A stretch of DNA of 29,152 bases from Candidatus Melainabacteria bacterium (lineage in GTDB: Bacteria; Cyanobacteriota; Vampirovibrionia; Vampirovibrionales; JAJTHC01), in the NCBI GenBank assembly GCA_026389055.1, contig JAPLIO010000209.1, positions 1-29,152 on the forward strand, given 5' to 3'. A program made the position numbers and the translations under genes. Below, in pieces: positions 16,500 through 22,535 of the stretch. How positions within the stretch are numbered: the first letter of the stretch is position 1; every line of letters begins with the position of its first letter. The notes beneath the pieces are model-generated. The model was not told where the DNA came from and searched no databases. It worked only from the letters and a program-made list of their open reading frames with translations.

Positions 16500-16567
16500 A
16501 ACGTCTAGTGGGTATTGAAACCTGCAACGCCTCGTCCAAAATAGCCAATCAGAAACTAGCCATCTTA

Positions 16568-16596
16568 AAAATAACTAAAAAACAGGGGGCAATCAA
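16568..16596 (-). promoter_or_regulatory. Promoter of the peptide mRNA, copy 1
   Basis: On the minus strand TTGATT (16596-16591), 17 bases, TATTTT (16573-16568). Copy 2 has the same hexamers and spacing although the spacer sequence has diverged. The predicted start near 16561 puts the leader arm TTTCTGATT within about 10 bases of the RNA 5' end. Confidence 0.65.
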
Positions 16597-16612
16597 CTAA
16601 AGCATCCAGCAT

Positions 16613-16641
16613 TTGACAAACCCCACGCCAACAGGTAGAAT
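16613..16641 (+). promoter_or_regulatory. Promoter of metY
   Basis: Consensus -35 TTGACA (16613-16618), 17-base spacer, -10 TAGAAT (16636-16641). The predicted start is near 16648, leaving a leader of about 305 bases before the metY ATG. Confidence 0.8.
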
Positions 16642-16647
16642 AAGGGT

Positions 16648-16953
16648 CTATCTGTTATTCTTTCAGCCTTTTTTGTTGCGGACAAACCCTTTATCCCCAT
16701 GCCAAGCCTACTTATTACAATAAACAATCCATTTCAGCATGCTACCCGAATGCGATAGCATCGTTTTTTGCCCTGCGTTCAACGCTGATACAGTTTTTTG
16801 CTTGGTTACCTACTTTTTATCCCAATGAGGCTAAGCACTCATTGGCTAGGCTTTTCAACACCCAATCAGCAAACACACACGGTAAAACGATGCCCTTCAC
16901 TGTTGTACCCTTAATTTTTCATTCCCTTTTTACCTTCTATTGGAGACCTACCC
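16648..16953 (+). promoter_or_regulatory. Long structured leader of metY, unassigned
   Basis: About 305 bases without a gene between a strong promoter and metY. It contains ATGCTA/TAGCAT (16739-16744 with 16756-16761) followed by CGTTTTTTG, a small GCGT/ACGC hairpin before CAGTTTTTTG, and an 8-bp perfect hairpin CCAATGAG/CTCATTGG (16822-16829 with 16838-16845). The first two look like weak terminators, the pattern expected of attenuation. I looked for the SAM-I and SAM-II cores and did not see them. GGAGA precedes the ATG. Confidence 0.5.
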
Positions 16954-18264
16954 ATGAACGCCGAAAAACAACCCAGCTTTGAAACCTTAGCCCTACACGC
17001 AGGTTACACGCCAGATGTTACCACCCATTCCAGAGCCGTACCCCTGTACCAAACCACCAGCTACACGTTTGAAAGTTCCCAACACGCAGCGGATTTATTC
17101 GCCCTCAAGCAGTTTGGCAACATTTATACTCGCCTAATGAACCCAACCACGGATGTTTTTGAAAAACGAGTGGCAGCACTAGAAGGCGGAGTCGCCGCAT
17201 TAGCCGTGGCATCAGGCAAAGCAGCCATTGTAACCACCATCCTAACCCTATGCCAAACGGGCGACGAAATCGTCGCTTCAACCGACCTTTACGGCGGAAC
17301 AATTAGCCTATTCAGCCAATCGCTCAAACGCCTAGGCATTAAAGTAACCTACGTTCCCCCGAACGATATTTCCGCATGGGAACAAGCCATCACGCCACAA
17401 ACCAAGGTGTTTTTTGTGGAAAGCGTCGGCAACCCGAAGCTAGAAATTATCGATTTAGAACCGATTGCCAGCTTGGGCAGAAAACACGGCATTCCGTTAG
17501 TGGTGGATAACACCGTACCCACGCCCTACCTGCTAAAACCCTTCCAATTTGGGGCGGCTGTTGTCATTCATTCCGCCACGAAGTTTATCGGCGGGCAAGG
17601 CACGGCAATTGGCGGAGTCATTGTGGATGGCGGTAATTTTGATTGGGAGGCTTCGGGCAGATTCCCTGATTTTGTGAACCCAGAACCTGCCTACCATGGC
17701 TTGAAGTTTTGGGAAACGTTCGGGAATTTAACGTTCATTCTTCGGGCGAGAGTGCTGGTATTGCGGGATTACGGAGCAACCTTAAGCCCCTTCAATGCGT
17801 GGAGCTTCATTCAAGGGCTAGAAACGCTAGCCGTGCGAATTGAACGCCATAGCCAAAGTGCGTTAAAAGTAGCCCAATGGTTGGAAGCACACCCTGCCGT
17901 GGCGTGGGTGAATTACCCAGGGTTGGCATCTTCCAAAACGGCGAACCTCAAGGCGAAATACCTGCCCAAGGGTCAAAGTGCCGTTATTGGCTTTGGCGTT
18001 AAAGGCGGAGCGGAAGTAGCCAAGGCGTTGGTGGAAACGGTTACGTTGTTTAGCCATCTTGCCAATATTGGCGATAGTAAAAGCCTTATTTTACACCCTG
18101 CCAGCACGAGCCATTCTCAGCTAACGCCGGAACAGTTGGCGGGTGCGGGTGTGAGTGCTGATTATGTTCGCTTGAGCATTGGCTTGGAAGACCCTGCGGA
18201 TTTATTGGCAGATTTAGAAACCGCCTTAACCAAAGTTTCCGCTGGTGCGTTGCAGACGATTTAG
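16954..18264 (+). CDS. metY: O-acetylhomoserine sulfhydrylase
   Basis: This PLP enzyme makes homocysteine from O-acetylhomoserine and sulfide (436 residues, family length about 430). The start and the phrases ETLALHAGYTPD, VPLYQTTSYTF and YTRLMNPTTDVFEKRVAALEGG are characteristic. The PLP lysine is K210 in SATKFIGGQG. The C-terminal LRLSIG-like segment appears as YVRLSIGLEDPADL. The ATG at 16954 follows GGAGACCTACCC. It belongs with metX and metW further on (20380-22148), which supply its substrate. In many genomes metY and metX are adjacent; here about 2.1 kb of foreign-looking DNA separates them. Confidence 0.96.
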   Translation: MNAEKQPSFETLALHAGYTPDVTTHSRAVPLYQTTSYTFESSQHAADLFALKQFGNIYTRLMNPTTDVFEKRVAALEGGVAALAVASGKAAIVTTILTLCQTGDEIVASTDLYGGTISLFSQSLKRLGIKVTYVPPNDISAWEQAITPQTKVFFVESVGNPKLEIIDLEPIASLGRKHGIPLVVDNTVPTPYLLKPFQFGAAVVIHSATKFIGGQGTAIGGVIVDGGNFDWEASGRFPDFVNPEPAYHGLKFWETFGNLTFILRARVLVLRDYGATLSPFNAWSFIQGLETLAVRIERHSQSALKVAQWLEAHPAVAWVNYPGLASSKTANLKAKYLPKGQSAVIGFGVKGGAEVAKALVETVTLFSHLANIGDSKSLILHPASTSHSQLTPEQLAGAGVSADYVRLSIGLEDPADLLADLETALTKVSAGALQTI

Positions 18265-18277
18265 ATTGTTGGTTGTG

Positions 18278-18299
18278 GGTGGGTGTTTCGGCACCCACC
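18278..18299 (+). terminator. Probable terminator of metY
   Basis: GGTGGGTG (18278-18285) pairs with CACCCACC (18292-18299) over a TTTCGG loop. A run of six T follows, but 11 bases later, so it is not a perfect intrinsic terminator. Confidence 0.5.
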
Positions 18300-18345
18300 T
18301 ATGTATCGTTTTTTGTAACAGTAAAAGAAGATTGGAAGCATTATA

Positions 18346-18864
18346 ATGTCATTTGTTTTGGATCTCCCCCCCATAGAACGATTCTTCTTGTATTTGGAAG
18401 ATTTTAAGAATTGGACTAAAATTGAAAATAATGAAGAAACAACTTACTACTATAATAATTTCCCAGAATTTAAAATAGTAAAAAGTGGTGAAAAATGCCG
18501 AAGAGATTGGAATGATACTGAGGATTGGATAAAACAACCAACCTCCCCCGAAGAAAAAAAGCTTATTGATAGTTACAACTATACTCTTTATGATCCCACC
18601 ACGATAATAGAAGAAATTGAAATTTTGCTTGGCAATGGTTACTTCCCCCTACCTTTCCCTGAAAGACGGTTCGTATCCTTTTCAGATCCCGTACCCATGC
18701 CCTATTTCTTTTCAAGAAATACCCCTAGTTATAAACTCGCTTCATTTGTAAATAATTATGAGTATCACATAAAGGGAAGTGGTATGCATCGAAAACTATC
18801 TGATGAGGAATGGGAACTTGATTTTTTAATAAACTACTTTACAACTCTTGAAATAACAGATTGA
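18346..18864 (+). CDS. AT-rich hypothetical protein
   Basis: A 172-residue protein I cannot assign. It is acidic and aromatic-rich, with many Tyr, Phe, Glu and Asn residues, no signal peptide and no transmembrane helix. Phrases such as YYYNNFPEF and DEEWELDFLINYF suggest a small globular cytosolic protein; this composition is common among immunity proteins of contact-dependent toxins, but no toxin gene is next to it. Base composition is clearly lower in GC than the neighbouring met genes and codons favour A/T endings, a sign of horizontal transfer. The ATG at 18346 is preceded by GGAAGCATTATA. The next ORF follows after 95 bases with the same composition, so both may have arrived together. 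Confidence 0.6.
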   Translation: MSFVLDLPPIERFFLYLEDFKNWTKIENNEETTYYYNNFPEFKIVKSGEKCRRDWNDTEDWIKQPTSPEEKKLIDSYNYTLYDPTTIIEEIEILLGNGYFPLPFPERRFVSFSDPVPMPYFFSRNTPSYKLASFVNNYEYHIKGSGMHRKLSDEEWELDFLINYFTTLEITD

Positions 18865-18959
18865 ATAGGAAATAAAGCATGGTACTATAAAAAATAGTAA
18901 GAAATAAAGAGAAATGAAATTAAATAACTATCATAAAGACAGAAAGGATAGATTTGGAA

Positions 18960-19439
18960 ATGGAAAATTTAAGAGTCATAAAGACAGAGAAAAGTTTAAA
19001 AGCTGATGGTGTTAATGGTCAAATAGAAATTAAAGACAATAAAATAATAATAAGCAGAAGAGGGATTAATGCGTTTTTAGTTTATGGTTTTTCAGGAGAA
19101 AAAGAAATATTAATAGATAACATTACTGCTGTTCAATATAAACAGGTTGGATGGTTCTCTAATGGATATATTCAATTTACTTTCAAAGGTTGTTTAGAAG
19201 CTAAAAGAGGAATAAGAGAAGCTGCAAGAGATGAAAATTCTATAGTCTTTAAGAGTTCTCAGGAGAAAAAGTTTCAATACATAAAAGATGAAATAAATAA
19301 AAGAATTCAATCTAATAATCAACCAATTAAAACCATTTCAAATTTAGATGAATTAGAAAAATTAGCTCATCTTAGAGATAAGGGAATTGTTACTGAAGAA
19401 GAATTTAACTTAAAGAAAAAAGAGCTCTTAAATATCTAG
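18960..19439 (+). CDS. PH-like domain protein with C-terminal SHOCT domain
   Basis: A 159-residue protein from ATG 18960 (AAAGGA 11 bases upstream; a TTG at 18954 is also in frame). Residues about 10-100 form a beta-rich PH-like domain of the DUF4429 kind, with IEIKDNKIIISRRG, then EKEILIDNITAVQYKQ and the GYIQFTFKG phrase. After a short linker, the last 30 residues are a SHOCT domain: LDELEKLAHLRDKGIVTEEE then F...KKKELL. SHOCT motifs mediate oligomerisation or membrane association and are frequent in phage and island genes. The ORF is AT-rich like its upstream neighbour. Its stop (19437-19439) lies immediately before the 70-bp direct repeat at 19441. Confidence 0.75.
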   Translation: MENLRVIKTEKSLKADGVNGQIEIKDNKIIISRRGINAFLVYGFSGEKEILIDNITAVQYKQVGWFSNGYIQFTFKGCLEAKRGIREAARDENSIVFKSSQEKKFQYIKDEINKRIQSNNQPIKTISNLDELEKLAHLRDKGIVTEEEFNLKKKELLNI

Positions 19440-19440
19440 T

Positions 19441-19510
19441 ATAAGGTTGATATAATGAAAGGGTTATATCCCTTGTTTTTACTGATTGATAGCGAAACCA
19501 TACACCACTA
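19441..19510 (+). repeat. Direct repeat A (decayed copy of the metX 5' region)
   Basis: Seventy bases matching 20321-20390 with only about six mismatches. It contains the equivalent of the metX -10 region (here TATAAT), leader and start, but the ATG has become ATA. The NYN stop codon (19508-19510) lies at its end. Confidence 0.85.
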
Positions 19511-20116
19511 CGGGTACAGATAAGGGTTTTTAATCGCTAGTTTTGGCGAAAGTTGGCAACTACTGTAAAGCCCTACTGTCGTGCTAATTAACGGCTTACC
19601 CAAAGCTTTTTCCAATGCCGTACATTTTTGAGCCATCGGCGGTGTAACCACAAAAATAGCCTTCTCGGGAAAGTCCTCCCGAAAAGCCTTAATACAAGGC
19701 ACAAAATCTGTATCGCCTGTTAATAATATTGCCACATCATACAAATTTTTGCTTGCTTGTCGGTATAACTCTATCGCAATCGAAATATCAGTTTCTTTCT
19801 CATCTCTATTCCGATTAAACCGCCCCTCATACACCTCAATATCTTGTAACTTACAAGCCTCTACAAAGCGTTCATGCCGTTCTTTCTTTTTATCGTTCCA
19901 TGTAGGCAACGCCGTAAAAAAGGAAACCTGTAAATCTTTCGTTTGATACCCATTAAATTGATGGTTAGTTGCCAACAGCTTTGTGGCTACTTTTCGATAA
20001 TCCACCCATTTATAATTTTCCCCTGTAGCGTTGTAGTGCTTAGCCAAAGGAACATAAACGTTATAGCCATCAATGAAAACATGGACTCTAACAGGTTGCT
20101 TAGTGAGGTTGCCCAT
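19508..20116 (-). CDS. NYN-domain (PIN-like) ribonuclease
   Basis: A 202-residue protein of the NYN/LabA-like group, metal-dependent RNases or RNA-binding proteins of the PIN-like fold. The family acidic residues are visible: D16 in HVFIDGYNVY, D110 in DEKETDISIAIEL, and D135/D137 in LLTGDTDFVPCIK. The start is ATG 20116. It is transcribed against metX from a near-consensus promoter at 20226-20254 and its leader contains a terminator hairpin. The gene sits between two 70-bp direct repeats derived from the metX upstream region, so it interrupts what was probably a shorter metY-metX interval. The target RNA is unknown. Such genes are often isolated accessory genes. Confidence 0.85.
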   Translation of the reverse strand: MGNLTKQPVRVHVFIDGYNVYVPLAKHYNATGENYKWVDYRKVATKLLATNHQFNGYQTKDLQVSFFTALPTWNDKKKERHERFVEACKLQDIEVYEGRFNRNRDEKETDISIAIELYRQASKNLYDVAILLTGDTDFVPCIKAFREDFPEKAIFVVTPPMAQKCTALEKALGKPLISTTVGLYSSCQLSPKLAIKNPYLYP

Positions 20117-20142
20117 GAAATAAAAATCTATCTAACAGTATC

Positions 20143-20185
20143 TAAAAAATACAAAAGGGAGGCCAGCCGTACTGGGAACTCCCTT
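20143..20185 (-). terminator. Terminator hairpin in the NYN leader (attenuator or sRNA end)
   Basis: On the minus strand AAGGGAG (20185-20179) pairs with CTCCCTT (20161-20155), with an inner CCAG/CTGG stem and TACGG loop. TTTGTATTTTTT follows. It lies between the NYN promoter and the NYN start, so most transcripts should end here as an RNA of about 75 bases unless read through. Confidence 0.75.
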
Positions 20186-20225
20186 AGGGGCTTAACGAAT
20201 GTATCGGTAAGCGTTCTATACATTT

Positions 20226-20254
20226 AGTTTAACTAATTTCCCCTATATTGTCAA
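20226..20254 (-). promoter_or_regulatory. Promoter of the NYN gene or leader RNA
   Basis: TTGACA (20254-20249), 17-base spacer, TAAACT (20231-20226). The predicted start near 20219 gives a leader of about 100 bases. Confidence 0.75.
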
Positions 20255-20306
20255 TATATATCAACCCATTTGTTACAAATCATCCACTAAAAACAGGATT
20301 TTGTGA

Positions 20307-20336
20307 TAGACATTGCCTTTATAAGGTTGGTACAAT
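20307..20336 (+). promoter_or_regulatory. Candidate metX promoter
   Basis: TAGACA (20307-20312), 18-base spacer, TACAAT (20331-20336). The -10 lies within direct repeat B; the -35 lies outside it, so repeat A lacks this -35. Confidence 0.5.
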
Positions 20337-20390
20337 GAAAGTGTTATATCCCTTGTTTTGACTGATTGATAGCGAAACCATGCACCACTG
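20321..20390 (+). repeat. Direct repeat B (metX leader and start)
   Basis: The functional copy of the 70-bp repeat at 19441-19510, offset by exactly 880 bases without indels. It includes GTTATATCCCTTGTTTT, ACTGATTGATAGCGAAACCA and the first metX codons. Confidence 0.85.
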
Positions 20391-21540
20391 GACTGACACT
20401 GACCGAATCGTCGCCACGCAAGTGGCAACGGTTGCTACACCGCAACATCCACTCCCCCTAGAAAGCGGAGCGGAATTGAAACACGTCCAACTAGCTTACG
20501 AAACCTACGGCGAATTAAACGCTACAAAATCCAACGCCATCCTCATCTTTCACGCCCTCACCGCCGATGCCCACGTCGCAGGCAAACACCACGAACACGA
20601 CCCCAAAACAGGCTGGTGGGACGCACTCTTCGGCGAAGGCTTAGCCTTCAACCCCGCCACAGATTTCATCATTTGTGCCAACGTGCTAGGCGGCTGCAAA
20701 GGCAGTACAGGGGCAAGCTCCATCAACCCCGAAACAGGCACACCGTGGGGAATGACCTTCCCCCTCATCACCGTGGGCGATATGGTCGTCGCCCAAAAAC
20801 GCCTGCTGGAACAACTCGGCGTGGGCAAATTGAAAGCAGTCGTGGGTGGCTCTATGGGGGGCTTTCAAGCGATGGATTTTGCCCTCCGCTACCCCGAAAG
20901 CGTCGAACGGGTGGTGTTGGTGGCTACCAGCTCTAAATTGTCATCGCAAGCCATTGCCTTTAATGCCGTAGCTCGGTACGCCATTTTAAACGACCCCAAT
21001 TGGAACGAGGGCAACTATTCTCTCGAAAACCAGCCCACCGTGGGGCTTTCCACCGCTCGTATGATGGCACATATCACCTATTTATCAGAAGAGGCGTTGG
21101 AAGCCAAGTTTGGCAGACGGTTGCAAGCCCCTGCCCAAGGCAAAACGTTTGATTTTCAGAAGGAATTTGCGGTGGAATCTTACTTGGAACACCAAGGTAA
21201 GGCGTTTTTAAAGCGGTTTGATGCCAACACTTATTTGTACCTAACCAAGGTGTTAGATTATTTTGATTTAGCGGAAGCGTGGGGCGAGGGGTCGCTATTG
21301 AAGGCGTTTAGCCGTACGCAGGCGAAATTTTTAATTGCTTCGTTTTCCAGCGATTGGCGATTTCCCACGGCATGTAGCCAAGCCATTGCGAAAACGTTGC
21401 GTCAGTTAGGGCGAGAGGTTTCGTTTATTGAGCTTTCTTCCACCGCTGGGCATGATGCGTTTTTACTAGAAACCGAGGCACTCAACCGCATCATCGCTCC
21501 GTTTTTGCACCCGATTGATGAAGGGAAACCCACGCCATGA
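20380..21540 (+). CDS. metX: Homoserine O-acetyltransferase
   Basis: This alpha/beta-hydrolase-fold enzyme acetylates homoserine with acetyl-CoA, the substrate step for MetY (386 residues, usual length). The catalytic triad is visible: S158 in GGSMGGFQAMDFAL, D325 in SSDWRFPT and H358 in TAGHDAFLLE. The N-terminal phrases LAYETYGELNATKSNAIL and HALTADAHVAG are typical. Distinction from serine or homoserine succinyltransferase variants in this fold is not absolute, but the metY partner supports acetyl transfer. The stop TGA overlaps the metW ATG (ATGA), indicating translational coupling. Confidence 0.95.
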   Translation: MHHWTDTDRIVATQVATVATPQHPLPLESGAELKHVQLAYETYGELNATKSNAILIFHALTADAHVAGKHHEHDPKTGWWDALFGEGLAFNPATDFIICANVLGGCKGSTGASSINPETGTPWGMTFPLITVGDMVVAQKRLLEQLGVGKLKAVVGGSMGGFQAMDFALRYPESVERVVLVATSSKLSSQAIAFNAVARYAILNDPNWNEGNYSLENQPTVGLSTARMMAHITYLSEEALEAKFGRRLQAPAQGKTFDFQKEFAVESYLEHQGKAFLKRFDANTYLYLTKVLDYFDLAEAWGEGSLLKAFSRTQAKFLIASFSSDWRFPTACSQAIAKTLRQLGREVSFIELSSTAGHDAFLLETEALNRIIAPFLHPIDEGKPTP

Positions 21541-22148
21541 TGACCCTTCGAGCGGATTTACAACAGATTTTAACCACCATCCCTACTGGGGCTAGCGTGC
21601 TAGATTTAGGCTGCGGCGATGGGGCGTTATTGCAAGCCCTCATCACGCAAAAAAGCTGTAAAGCCCTAGGCGTAGAATTAGATGAAACTAACGTGCAAAC
21701 CTGCATGGGCAAAGGGCTTCCCGTTTTTCACGGTACGTTGGAAGAAGCGTTGGCGGATTATCCGCCGCAGCATTTTGATTTTGTGGTGTTGAATCAAACC
21801 CTACAACGCACCAAATTGCCTGTACCCGTTGTACATGGCATGTTACGGGTAGGCAAACGAGCCATTGTGGGCTTCCCGAATTTTGGGCATTGGCAAATTA
21901 GGCTAGCGTTATTGCTGGGGGGAAGAATGCCCAATTCGCCTGCATTGCCCTACCAATGGTACGATACGCCCAACATCCACCTGTTTACCATTGCGGATTT
22001 TCAAGCATTATGCCAGCAAGAAGGCTGGGCAATTGAACGCTGGCATTACCAAGTAGGCGAGGCATGGCATGGGGGAGATTCAATTTTACGAAAAAGGGTT
22101 TCAAATTGGCTGGGAAGCGAAGCCGTTTTTCAATTAAGTAAGCCCTAA
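21537..22148 (+). CDS. metW: MetW, methyltransferase-like methionine biosynthesis protein
   Basis: A 203-residue class I SAM-binding fold protein that in proteobacteria associates with MetX and is needed for its function. The SAM motif is VLDLGCGDGALLQAL (about residues 20-34). The family signature VGFPNFGHWQIRLALLLGGR followed by MPNSPALPYQWYDTPNIHL is intact. ATGATG starts inside the metX stop (4-base overlap). The stop codon lies at the left edge of an inverted-repeat element (22147-22373). Confidence 0.94.
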   Translation: MMTLRADLQQILTTIPTGASVLDLGCGDGALLQALITQKSCKALGVELDETNVQTCMGKGLPVFHGTLEEALADYPPQHFDFVVLNQTLQRTKLPVPVVHGMLRVGKRAIVGFPNFGHWQIRLALLLGGRMPNSPALPYQWYDTPNIHLFTIADFQALCQQEGWAIERWHYQVGEAWHGGDSILRKRVSNWLGSEAVFQLSKP

Positions 22149-22373
22149 AACTTGATTGTTAGCCCATTTTTCAAGTATATGCAGAATAAAAGGCTGGAAA
22201 TCAAAGCGGTGTAATTTTTGGATGTATTAAAATGCCGTAAAGCTTTTATTTAAGAGGGTTTACGGGGTATTTTTTGAACCCCTTACTTTGATTGTTGGGC
22301 ACCTATTCATGTTTATTTGACCCCCGCCTTTTATTCTGCATCTGCATGAATGTTGGGACAACAATCAAGTTTT
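22147..22373. repeat. Palindromic (MITE-like) element after metW
   Basis: Outer arms AAAACTTGATTGTT (22147-22160) and AACAATCAAGTTTT (22360-22373) are perfectly inverted, and so are the inner arms ATGCAGAATAAAAGGC (22179-22194) and GCCTTTTATTCTGCAT (22326-22341). Inside are CCGTAAA/TTTACGG (22235-22241 with 22259-22265), followed by a T-run, and GGGGT/ACCCC. The element carries no ORF and may end metW transcripts. No target-site duplication is evident. Confidence 0.65.
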
Positions 22374-22436
22374 CAAGCGATTTTTGAATTTTGGGCATTT
22401 TATCAAGACGGTGTGAATTTCGGGCAGGAAATCAAG
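22348..22436 (+). repeat. Three 22-bp direct repeats before the RM gene
   Basis: Units begin at 22348, 22386 and 22415. Each has GAAT at its left and the core GGG-C/A-A-N4-ATCAAG at its right: GGGACAACAATCAAG, GGGCATTTTATCAAG and GGGCAGGAAATCAAG. A fourth copy in inverse orientation is at 22151-22172. The spacing is 38 and 29 bases, and they lie 100-190 bases upstream of the type IIL gene. They could be protein-binding sites. Confidence 0.6.
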
Positions 22437-22535
22437 TTGGAGGCAGTCAAAAAAGTGATAGTCTGACCACTCATTTTTCGGTATGATGGTAATAGTATTA
22501 ACGAGAATTTTCACGCCAAAGGCTTTTCTAAAAAC

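Larger units (their letters stand above)
16272..16596 (-). repeat. Repeated peptide-RNA element, copy 1
   Basis: About 320 bp that match 25363-25684 in the same orientation, with blocks of identity separated by substitutions and small indels. Read on the minus strand the element contains, in order, a promoter, a structured leader, an AAAGGAG Shine-Dalgarno, a 24-codon ORF and a terminator. In the leader, CTATTTTG near the 5' end can pair with CAAAATAG, and TTTCTGATT with AATCAGAAA, which abuts the Shine-Dalgarno. A plus-strand terminator lies opposite the leader. Location: between the 15559-16248 gene and the metY promoter. Confidence 0.8.

Noticed and set aside
16272..16596. Insertion sequence or transposon end explaining the two repeats
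   Set aside because: There is no transposase, no terminal inverted repeat at the element ends and no target duplication; internal promoter, ORF and terminator are conserved instead.
16648..16953. SAM riboswitch before metY
   Set aside because: Neither the SAM-I nor the SAM-II conserved core could be found by reading; kept only as an unassigned leader.
22348..22436. CRISPR array
   Set aside because: There are only three imperfect 22-bp repeats with unequal intervals of 7-16 bases, too short for spacers, and no cas genes.
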